14,021 nucleotides of DNA from CBDUQI01 sp965369325 (lineage in GTDB: Bacteria > Pseudomonadota > Gammaproteobacteria > Steroidobacterales > JBCBZW01): assembly GCA_965369325.1 (NCBI GenBank), contig CBDUQI010000156.1, forward strand, positions 1 through 14,021. Reading direction: 5' to 3'. Positions 7,804-14,021 of this stretch are shown piece by piece. The notes below the pieces were generated by a model. That model had not been told where the DNA came from, did not search any database, and saw only the letters and a list, made by a program, of their open reading frames with translations. The position numbers and the translations under genes are program-made. Every line of letters begins with the position of its first letter. Position 1 is the stretch's first letter.

Positions 7804-9315
7804 TTACTGTCGCGCGTTGCTGGCTGGCGACCCATGCCGGTTCTGAGGGCCGGCGCTCACGAAGCGAAATACGGGCAATGCCCGTGCGTTAGCATCAATT
7901 GCCCACTGCGATGAGAACAAGCGCGAAGTGCCGTAAGTCAGCACCGGGTTGCCTGCCACCGCACGTGCCAGACTCAGCGTAATCTGGTTGTTGTTCGCGT
8001 TGGTGCTTGTCACCATCGCGCGGCCGGCGGCGTCCTGCACCAGATACAGCGACGGTTCGCCCGCGATAGCGACCGTGGCATCGTAGGTGAGCACAATGCT
8101 GCTCAGATCCTGGCCCAGCGCGATGTCTGTCAGCTCGGTTAGCGAATCGACGTTCTGCGCGTATATTTGCTCCAGCGCAGCGGCGGCAAAACGGCTACCG
8201 ATTACTTTGTACGCGTCGGTGGTGTAGTGGATGGTATCGATGGTGGGTTGATCCACGGTCGTGGTTAGCGCCACATGGACATCGCTGCGTGCCACCTGAC
8301 GTTGTGCCTCCTGTACTGCAAGCCAACCGGGTAGCCAGGAAAACGTATAAGTGCCGAGTTGCGCCACCACAAAAGGCAGCTGCGGATGCGCCAGATCGGT
8401 GCGGTAGTCTTCGATCAGGCCCTGCAACAGCGTGCGGTAGTATCCCGGCGCCACGGTGCCGGCATCAGACTCGCCCTGGAACCACAAAAAACCCGCTGGC
8501 GGTGCGCCGTGTGCGTGCAAGCGATAGCGATAGAGCAGCGAGCCGTACAGCGTGTTGCGGTTGTCCGGATCCCGGCTGTCCCGCTGCCATTGATCTACCA
8601 GGTTACTGCCGCCTAACGGGCCCGGGATAATTCCGACCGGCACGCCGGTGGCGGCGACCACATCTTTTGCAAACCGCAGCATCAGCGAATGTTGAGGGAA
8701 GTCCAGCGAGACGGTGTCCAACTGCCCGCTGCCATCATCCATCGGCTCGCTGGCCTGCTTCCACACGTAGTCGTTGCCAAACAGATGGACCTGATCAATC
8801 GGCGTCTCGGCATCGTCAAGGAAAATCGAGAAGCCGGACATGTTGCTCTGTCCACCGGCCAGGTACACATCGCCCACCGCAATCTGAAGGATATCGGCAG
8901 TACCGACCACGGCATTGTCACTGTCGCGTAGCAGCTGCAGATGGATGTCGTAGTTGCCGCCCGTAGGCACCTCAGATAGCGGAAAGTTGGCGGTGGTGCC
9001 GACGTTGGCGGACACTGGCCAGTCGTTATCAACGAAATCCTGTCCGGGCAATGTCTGTCCAGTGCTGCTGAGGGTGACCCGGGCTTGAACCCGCCCGGAT
9101 TCATCCAACCGGTAAAATATCTTCACCGGCACATTTGCCCCGCTGGCACTGGAGCGCTGAATCAGCTTCCAGTCAACGGCTGTGCGAGGATCGCTTCGTG
9201 CAGCCAGAAACGGTTCGCCTGCCAACGCTGGCGAGTTCTGCGCCAGTGCTATCGCACCCAGCATCAGTCCGAGCGGTAGGCTGATGGGCAGGTGAATGCG
9301 TCGCTCGACGACCAT
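7804..9315 (-). CDS. Secreted SASA-type (sialate O-acetylesterase-like, SGNH-fold) carbohydrate esterase
   Basis: The 503-residue protein has an N-terminal signal peptide (hydrophobic core about 9-31, probable cut after ALA near residue 32), so it is exported. A beta-rich domain (about 50-145) leads into the catalytic domain. There GGQSNM (154-159) carries the likely nucleophile Ser157, WFQGESDA (278-285) is the second family block, and DTIH (360-363) supplies the Asp/His pair. This is the PF03629/CE6 pattern of enzymes that remove O-acetyl groups from sialic acid or plant polysaccharides; no sialic-acid genes are nearby, so an acetylated glycan is the more open description. A further beta domain fills about 395-490. 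Its ATG overlaps the stop of the upstream propeller gene (TAATG). The nearest GGAG is 13 bases upstream, too far to be ideal, so translational coupling is likely. Confidence 0.88.
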   Translation of the reverse strand: MVVERRIHLPISLPLGLMLGAIALAQNSPALAGEPFLAARSDPRTAVDWKLIQRSSASGANVPVKIFYRLDESGRVQARVTLSSTGQTLPGQDFVDNDWPVSANVGTTANFPLSEVPTGGNYDIHLQLLRDSDNAVVGTADILQIAVGDVYLAGGQSNMSGFSIFLDDAETPIDQVHLFGNDYVWKQASEPMDDGSGQLDTVSLDFPQHSLMLRFAKDVVAATGVPVGIIPGPLGGSNLVDQWQRDSRDPDNRNTLYGSLLYRYRLHAHGAPPAGFLWFQGESDAGTVAPGYYRTLLQGLIEDYRTDLAHPQLPFVVAQLGTYTFSWLPGWLAVQEAQRQVARSDVHVALTTTVDQPTIDTIHYTTDAYKVIGSRFAAAALEQIYAQNVDSLTELTDIALGQDLSSIVLTYDATVAIAGEPSLYLVQDAAGRAMVTSTNANNNQITLSLARAVAGNPVLTYGTSRLFSSQWAIDANARALPVFRFVSAGPQNRHGSPASNARQ

Positions 9316-12300
9316 TACTGCAGCAGTTCTCCATTAGGCCCTGGCGGCTGAAAGAACATGCCCTTCATGATGCTGAGGTCGGTGAAGTCCACCGTGTTGT
9401 TACTGTCGAAATCCGCATCCGGGTTCCAGTTGGCGCTGCCCGGCGTGCTGAAGAAGGCGGCCTTAAGCAGCGTTAGATCGGTGAAATTCACGGTGTCGTC
9501 GTTGTCCAGGTCTGCATCGCAGCGGTTACCAAACCCGTCACCGTTCGTGTCCTGCTGCGCCGGATTAACAAATGTGGTGCAGTTATCCAGCGTGTCCGGA
9601 ACCCCGTCCACATCCATGTCGATCGCGATCTTCACCACTACCACGTCGCTCTTGCCACCGGCGTAAGTATTTGCGGCGGCCGGGAAGAACGTGCTGTTGG
9701 TGGTGGCGGCCACCCAGGCGTTGCCGCTGGTGTCCAGGTCCAGCCCCCAAAAGGCGGTGTCGTCGCCATCGCCACCCACAAAGCTCGAGAACGCCAGCGC
9801 GCTGCCATCCGGGGTGAGCGTGCTCACGTACAGATCAAAGGGCTGATGCGCGTAGGCCAGATTGGTGGCGCCCGCCCGCGCGGCGAACACTTCGTACTCG
9901 TACGGGAAACACGCGGCGCAGCCCTCATCCACACGGGTGAGGTCGCTGGCCGCGCCCATGGCGAGGTCTATCATGCCGGCGAGAGTGAAGTTGCCTGCAC
10001 CGTCGTTGAGGTAGTACAGATTGGTGTCGTCGCCGGTCACAATCAGGTCCAGCGTGTCGTCGCGATCAACCGCCGCAAACAATACGCTGGTGGTGGCATG
10101 CACGTCGGTGCCGATATCAGTGCCGGTGGGAAAGCCGCCGGCACCGTCGTTTAGGTACAACCGGTTGGGTTGGTTGTAGTTGCCTGCCACGATATCTGCA
10201 AAACCGTCGCCGTTGACGTCGCCCAGGGCGACGTCGCGGGTGTCGTTCGCATCAGCTGTGATATTGGCCGCCAGTCCGTAACCGGCGCCGCCCGCGTTGC
10301 GGGTGTACACGCGGTTGGATTGATTCTGGTTGCCAAACACAATGTCGTCGAACAAATCGCCGTTAACATCGCCGATGGCAACACTGGTGGTGGCGCGCAC
10401 GGCACCAATCATATCCACCGGCGCCGAGCTGGCGCTGAACGGGCCCGCGTACAGGCGGTTGGCCTGATTGTAGTTGGCGACGACAATATCCAGATTGGAT
10501 GAGCCAGTAAAGCTGCCAATGGCCACGTCGCGCGTGGCGTCGCTTTCGGCGCCGATGTTGACCGCCGAGTTAAAGCCGCTGGTCTCGTCATTTACGTAGT
10601 AGTGGTTGGGGGAGCCGTCGTTGGCGACCACCAGATCAGGGAAAAACCCGTCGGTGAGGCCCACGGCAATGCCATTGCTGTTGCCGCTTGCAGGCCCGAT
10701 GTTGGCGCTGCTCCAGCTACCGTCGGCATCGTTTCGACGATGCATCACGTTCTGCCCATCGTTCGCCGCGACCACGTACATGTCCAGATCATCACCGGTG
10801 CCGCTGAACAGTCGCTCGGCAGCGATTGCATGGGTAAGCGCGGTATCGGTGCCGGTGGCGACGGGCACGCCAAAGGTCTCGCCCTTCTGCGCCTGCACGG
10901 CAGCGACGGTGGGGAAGTCGGCCGACTCGGTGCTGGAGGCGATGTGCACGTACCCTGCATTGGTCACTGCCAGCCCCCAGCCATTGTCCTCGCCGTTGCC
11001 GCCCAGAAAAGTGGAGAAGAGCAGGTTGCTGCCATCCGCGCTCAGGCGCAGCACCACGGCATCAAACTGGTTGCCCAGGATCGTGTTGACCGGCCCTGCG
11101 TAGCTGGTCTGAAAAGCGCCCGCCGTGGTGGGGAAGTTGGGTGAGCCCGTGACGCCTACCAGATACAGAGAGCCATCACTGCCAAGCGCAGACTCTTGCG
11201 TAAACTCAGTGTCGTTGCCACCTATCAGGGTGGCGTACTGCGGCGCCAGGGTGAGGGCATCAAACTTGGCGGCGAACGCGTCGTAGAGCAACCCCGTGCT
11301 GCCTTGCGTTTCCTGCACCGCACCCGCCGTGGTGGGGAAATCGTCGGAGCGGCTGAACCCGCTCAGGTAAATATTACCCGTGCCGTCAACAGAGATGCCC
11401 CGCCCGGCATCACGCTCGCCCGCTCCGTAGCAGAATGACAGATCCAGCGCGCCGGCCGGTGTGTACTTGGCGACGAAGGCGTCGCCCACGAACAGCGAGC
11501 GCAAACCTTCCTCGTCCTGCAAACAGCCGCGACCGTTGATGGCGGTGGTGGCCGGGAAATCCGGCGCGGCGGTTTCGCCCGCCACCCAGGCATTACCGGC
11601 ATCGTCAATGAAGATGCTGCGTACCCATTCAAAGCCGAGGAAGAAGTTTGCTAGGTCCTCACCACCGATAAAGGTGGCGTACACCAGCGCGTCGCCGTTG
11701 GCGTTCAACTTGGCGACAAAGCCGTCGCCCGCGCCGAATACGTTGCTCTCGGCCCCGGCGAAAGTCGGCTGCGCTGCGTTTACGCTGGGAAAGTCGCTGG
11801 ACAACGTGTAACCACCGATGTGCGGATTGCCGGTGCTATCCACGGCGACCACATGAGCAATGTCGTCCTCGCTGCCGCCAAGGTAAGTCGCGCTGAGTAC
11901 CGCGCCGGTCGCCGACAGGCGCGTGAGGAAAACATCGATGCCGCCATTGTTGCTGTCGTCAATCTCACCGATGGTGCTAAAGTCCAGCGAATCGGTGGTG
12001 CCAGTCACCCAGACGGTACCGTCTGGATTCACCGCCAGACCATTGCCAATGTCCTCGCCTGACCCGCCCATGTACTGGGTAAACTCAATCACCGGATCGA
12101 TCACCAGCATCTTGGCCGGGTCGTGCGCCTGCGTGAGCGCAAAACTCACTTCGCCGTTTTCGGCGACTTCAAAGTGCCCGTCGATCGTGCGCAGCCCCTG
12201 TTCGGTATGCTGATACACGTACGGCGCGCGATTGTTCAGCGTGACTTCGGGCAGCTTCACCTGAAGTTGTTGGTCTTCGCCGATGCTGATGTCGCTGGCG

Positions 12301-12896
12301 CCGACGAATGCTAGCTTGATCACACTTGGGTCGGCGTTGGGCGCTACTACAAAGTCGTAGCGCAGGTGGGCGTCTTCCCAGGTGTATAGCAGGTCGATAC
12401 CGGGGTAGACCTGCTCGTAGCGCACATCGCTCACATGCTCGACATTGCGAATCCACGCTTCCGGGCTGGCACCCTTCAGGTAGTGGCTGCGCCCGCTAAG
12501 CGGGGTTGATTGCGCGGCTGCGCCGGCCTGTGCGCCAATCAGCTGCATTTGCGCGACATGCCGTTGGAAGGCCGTCGGGCGTTGATCCTGGCGGTGCCGG
12601 CTGCCGGCCTCCAGCGGCTCACTCTCGCCGGTTGTGCTTATCAACACCAGCGTGTCGCGAGCGATAAGCCCGGTGTACTCGCCCGCCCGGGCGACGAAGT
12701 CCACCGAGGCACTGGTCTGACCCAAGTTTTTTTCAATAAACCCGGCATTCGCAAGCGCGCTGAGGGGCGCTAGGGCGATGGTGCCGAAGGCGACTATTGC
12801 ACAGGCAAGGGCGCCGCTCACGCGCGCCGCCGGTAGGCTGGCACGTTGACTGCTGGAGTGCCGCTGCGATCCTGTGCGAGATTCGTGATTAAACAT
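9315..12896 (-). CDS. Large secreted multi-domain protein: SBBP propeller with inserted FG-GAP/VCBS propeller, TSP3 and dockerin-like calcium repeats
   Basis: The 1193-residue exported protein has a long basic n-region, a hydrophobic core at about 27-49 and a likely cut near ALANA. An N-terminal domain (about 52-268) begins FIEKNLGQTSASVDFVARAG, a type usually found ahead of SBBP repeats. Six SBBP blades follow (about 271-670; each runs from ..GGxGED through the DFP..A segment to DAFVAKL). An FG-GAP/VCBS-like module of seven ~49-residue repeats lies at about 686-1018. FDLYVSTLTPDG then completes blade six, and blade seven follows (to about 1092). A thrombospondin type-3 stretch (about 1093-1127) and two dockerin-like calcium loops (1129-1183) end the protein. 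No enzyme motif and no C-terminal membrane anchor are seen. A likely role is binding or scaffolding outside the cell. The ATG has AGGGA nine bases upstream. It is the first gene of a pair with the esterase. Confidence 0.9.
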   Translation of the reverse strand: MFNHESRTGSQRHSSSQRASLPAARVSGALACAIVAFGTIALAPLSALANAGFIEKNLGQTSASVDFVARAGEYTGLIARDTLVLISTTGESEPLEAGSRHRQDQRPTAFQRHVAQMQLIGAQAGAAAQSTPLSGRSHYLKGASPEAWIRNVEHVSDVRYEQVYPGIDLLYTWEDAHLRYDFVVAPNADPSVIKLAFVGASDISIGEDQQLQVKLPEVTLNNRAPYVYQHTEQGLRTIDGHFEVAENGEVSFALTQAHDPAKMLVIDPVIEFTQYMGGSGEDIGNGLAVNPDGTVWVTGTTDSLDFSTIGEIDDSNNGGIDVFLTRLSATGAVLSATYLGGSEDDIAHVVAVDSTGNPHIGGYTLSSDFPSVNAAQPTFAGAESNVFGAGDGFVAKLNANGDALVYATFIGGEDLANFFLGFEWVRSIFIDDAGNAWVAGETAAPDFPATTAINGRGCLQDEEGLRSLFVGDAFVAKYTPAGALDLSFCYGAGERDAGRGISVDGTGNIYLSGFSRSDDFPTTAGAVQETQGSTGLLYDAFAAKFDALTLAPQYATLIGGNDTEFTQESALGSDGSLYLVGVTGSPNFPTTAGAFQTSYAGPVNTILGNQFDAVVLRLSADGSNLLFSTFLGGNGEDNGWGLAVTNAGYVHIASSTESADFPTVAAVQAQKGETFGVPVATGTDTALTHAIAAERLFSGTGDDLDMYVVAANDGQNVMHRRNDADGSWSSANIGPASGNSNGIAVGLTDGFFPDLVVANDGSPNHYYVNDETSGFNSAVNIGAESDATRDVAIGSFTGSSNLDIVVANYNQANRLYAGPFSASSAPVDMIGAVRATTSVAIGDVNGDLFDDIVFGNQNQSNRVYTRNAGGAGYGLAANITADANDTRDVALGDVNGDGFADIVAGNYNQPNRLYLNDGAGGFPTGTDIGTDVHATTSVLFAAVDRDDTLDLIVTGDDTNLYYLNDGAGNFTLAGMIDLAMGAASDLTRVDEGCAACFPYEYEVFAARAGATNLAYAHQPFDLYVSTLTPDGSALAFSSFVGGDGDDTAFWGLDLDTSGNAWVAATTNSTFFPAAANTYAGGKSDVVVVKIAIDMDVDGVPDTLDNCTTFVNPAQQDTNGDGFGNRCDADLDNDDTVNFTDLTLLKAAFFSTPGSANWNPDADFDSNNTVDFTDLSIMKGMFFQPPGPNGELLQ
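9348..9620 (-). other. Thrombospondin type-3 plus dockerin-like calcium-binding tail (domain of the propeller protein)
   Basis: Residues 1093-1127 have the TSP3 pattern (DMDVDGVPDTLDNC ... QQDTNGDGFGNRCD). Two dockerin-like units follow, 33 residues apart. Unit 1 has acidic positions D1129, D1131, D1133 and D1140 and ends LTLLKAAFF. Unit 2 has D1162, D1164, N1166 and D1173 and ends LSIMKGMFF. A short PPGPNGELLQ tail follows. True type I dockerins pair with cohesins; no cohesin is visible in this window. Confidence 0.75.
9843..10841 (-). repeat. Seven tandem FG-GAP/VCBS-like repeats (about 147 bp each) inside the propeller protein
   Basis: Repeat units begin near residues 686, 739, 787, 835, 885, 934 and 983 of the encoded protein, spaced 48-53 residues apart. 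The best units read D-V-N-G-D-G-x-x-D-I-V followed by N-x-N-Q-x-N-R-L-Y. Blades four and five keep the DxNGD calcium-type loop. The first and last units are worn; the last carries a CAAC pair (993-996) and ends YEVFAARAGATNLAYAHQ. Confidence 0.8.
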
Positions 12897-12950
12897 AAGT
12901 GTCTATCCCTGCTCGCTTATATTGTTGTGCCGGCCAAGATCGCAGTTTTT

Positions 12951-12964
12951 GTGACGTAGGTCAA
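12951..12964 (-). promoter_or_regulatory. Candidate promoter/operator of the propeller-esterase pair
   Basis: On the minus strand TTGACCTACGTCAC holds the inverted repeat TGAC-N4-GTCA, spaced like CRP/FNR-superfamily sites. TTGACC also fits a -35 box, with a weak GATCTT 17 bases on (12936-12941). A better -10-like TATAAG lies at 12916-12921 but has no good -35. The palindrome is 55 bases from the start codon. No regulator can be named. Confidence 0.35.
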
Positions 12965-12996
12965 AGGATACCAGACGTAATATCCGCTGCCGCCTC

Positions 12997-13013
12997 GTGC
13001 AGTTGTACTGCAC
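12997..13013. other. Perfect inverted repeat between mutM and the propeller gene
   Basis: GTGCAGT-TGT-ACTGCAC has seven-base arms and a three-base loop. It lies 18 bases after the mutM stop in mutM's direction and could be a mutM terminator hairpin, but no T-run follows. It also lies about 100 bases upstream of the propeller gene and could be an operator. Confidence 0.4.
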
Positions 13014-13031
13014 CGCCGGCGCTGGCCGAAG

Positions 13032-13847
13032 TCAGGTCTGGCAGCGGGTGCAGAAGAAGCTCGAGCGCTGGCCGATGACCGATTGGCTGATCGGCTTACT
13101 GCACCGCTTGCAGGGTTCTCCGGCGCGGCCATACGCATGCAATTCCAGTTGGAAGTACCCAGGGCTGCCGTCTGCGCGCAGAAAGTCGCGCAAGGTGCTG
13201 CCGCCGCTTTCAATCGCGCGGCTCAGTACCGCCCTGATGCATTCAGCCAGCCGATCATAGCGTGCGCGGCTAATGCGCCCGGCTGCCCGGTTTGGGTGGA
13301 CACCCGCATCGAACAGGGCCTCGCTGGCGTAGATATTCCCCACACCGACAACTACCGTGCCGTCCATGATGAAATTCTTTACCGCGGCCTTGCGCTTGCG
13401 GGACAATTTGAACAGCAGTTCGCCCGAAAAATCGGGGCTCAGCGGTTCTGGGCCTAGGTTGGCCAGCAACTTGTGAGTCTCAGGTGGCCGGCGGGTCCAC
13501 AGCACGCAGCCGAAGCGGCGCGGGTCGTTAAACCGCAGCAACACATTGTCTTCAAACATGATGTCGACGTGGTCGTGGGCCTGAACCGGTGTGTTGTGCT
13601 GCAACACACGCAGGCTTCCCGACATCCCCAGATGGATGATTAGGTGCCCGGTAGGCGTGCCCAGCAGGATGTATTTAGCCCGTCGATAAGCCTGATCGAC
13701 CTGTTGGCCCGTCAGCGCACCTTTCAGGCCCCGGGTGACCGGCCAGCGCAACCGGGGCTCACGCACCCGCACATCGAGCACGCGGCGCCCCTCAATATGT
13801 GGCGCGATACCGCGGCAGGTCGTCTCGACTTCGGGGAGTTCAGGCAA
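13032..13847 (-). CDS. mutM: Formamidopyrimidine-DNA glycosylase (Fpg/MutM)
   Basis: MutM removes oxidised purines such as 8-oxoguanine and cuts the strand by beta,delta-elimination. The mature enzyme must start with Pro, its catalytic nucleophile. Here PELPEVETTCRGI directly follows a TTG codon (13845-13847), so TTG is the start. A longer open frame reaches 13973 but would bury the essential proline at residue 44. The resulting 271 residues match the family (~270). Other residues seen: Glu3, Lys58 (AKY), Met75 (HLGMSG), the RRFG segment (110-113), Asn171 in GVGNIYASE, and the C-terminal zinc finger C246-C249 and C266-C269 with the Arg261 loop. The Shine-Dalgarno is weak. In related genomes mutM usually abuts the ferredoxin gene; here nearly 9 kb separate them. 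Confidence 0.95.
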   Translation of the reverse strand: MPELPEVETTCRGIAPHIEGRRVLDVRVREPRLRWPVTRGLKGALTGQQVDQAYRRAKYILLGTPTGHLIIHLGMSGSLRVLQHNTPVQAHDHVDIMFEDNVLLRFNDPRRFGCVLWTRRPPETHKLLANLGPEPLSPDFSGELLFKLSRKRKAAVKNFIMDGTVVVGVGNIYASEALFDAGVHPNRAAGRISRARYDRLAECIRAVLSRAIESGGSTLRDFLRADGSPGYFQLELHAYGRAGEPCKRCSKPISQSVIGQRSSFFCTRCQT

Positions 13848-14021
13848 ACTGTGATCCAGGGCTTTGCGGGGCTGGCGCGGGCAGCGTAGCGTGGTGCCAG
13901 CCTGAACCAAAACGGTAACCCCTGCAACTGCGTGCTGCGGGGCACTGTGGTTACGGCCACAGCGCCAACACACCAGTCGGTATGTCCTTATTTTGCTTGC
14001 ATTCGCGCTGTTGGGCTATAG

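Noticed and set aside
9348..9515. Evidence for a cellulosome
   Set aside because: The dockerin-like loops alone do not show this; no cohesin, scaffoldin or glycoside hydrolase is present in the window.
9843..10841. CRISPR-like periodicity
   Set aside because: The ~147 bp period is in frame with protein repeats, units are diverged, and there are no short identical repeats with unique spacers.
10602..11144. 180-residue plus-strand open frame
   Set aside because: It lies wholly antisense to the propeller gene; such frames are expected opposite a GC-rich, glycine- and alanine-rich repeat coding sequence, and it shows no family motif.
13848..13973. Longer MutM reading frame
   Set aside because: It would place residues before the catalytic N-terminal proline, which is incompatible with the enzyme.
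13982..14021. Start of a plus-strand gene at the right edge
   Set aside because: An ATG opens MSLFCLHSRCWAI, and another frame is hydrophobic (VLILLAFALLGY) but lacks an ATG or GTG start; too short to judge.

Overview
The window is a GC-rich bacterial chromosome segment that reads as Gammaproteobacteria. The evidence is gene content and order. A minus-strand ftsY-ftsE-ftsX cluster diverges from a plus-strand rsmD, coaD and Allochromatium-type 2[4Fe-4S] ferredoxin, and mutM lies further on, facing back. Pseudomonads and purple sulfur bacteria have the same neighbourhood, normally with mutM directly after the ferredoxin. I cannot name a genus from sequence alone.

Layout. Positions 1-2623 (minus) hold the cell-division/secretion cluster: ftsY (SRP receptor), ftsE (ATPase) and ftsX (membrane partner, cut by the left edge). 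Positions 2750-4219 (plus) hold rsmD (16S rRNA methyltransferase), coaD (coenzyme A synthesis) and the ferredoxin. Positions 4295-4708 hold a small zinc-binding GFA-family protein. Positions 4870-7791 (plus) hold a tight three-gene operon: an AbgT-family transporter, a phosphoribosyltransferase one base later, and a crotonase-fold protein joined by an ATGA overlap. Positions 7804-12896 (minus) hold two exported proteins joined by a TAATG stop/start overlap. One is a 1193-residue multi-domain beta-propeller protein with a thrombospondin-3/dockerin-like calcium-binding tail. The other is a SASA-type (SGNH-fold) carbohydrate esterase. Positions 13032-13847 (minus) hold mutM (formamidopyrimidine-DNA glycosylase), started at TTG.

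The outer parts are ordinary housekeeping genes. The roughly 8.8 kb between the ferredoxin and mutM looks like an accessory block placed in this conserved neighbourhood, although no transposase, integrase or tRNA is visible at either edge. The most interesting item is the large secreted protein. Read blade by blade, it is a seven-blade SBBP propeller whose sixth blade is interrupted by a second propeller-like module of seven FG-GAP/VCBS-type repeats, followed by calcium-binding repeats. It is probably made together with the esterase, which suggests an extracellular pair acting on, or attached to, acylated polysaccharide. That function is inference. No gap longer than 300 bases lacks a gene; the last 174 bases, upstream of mutM, hold nothing I can call.
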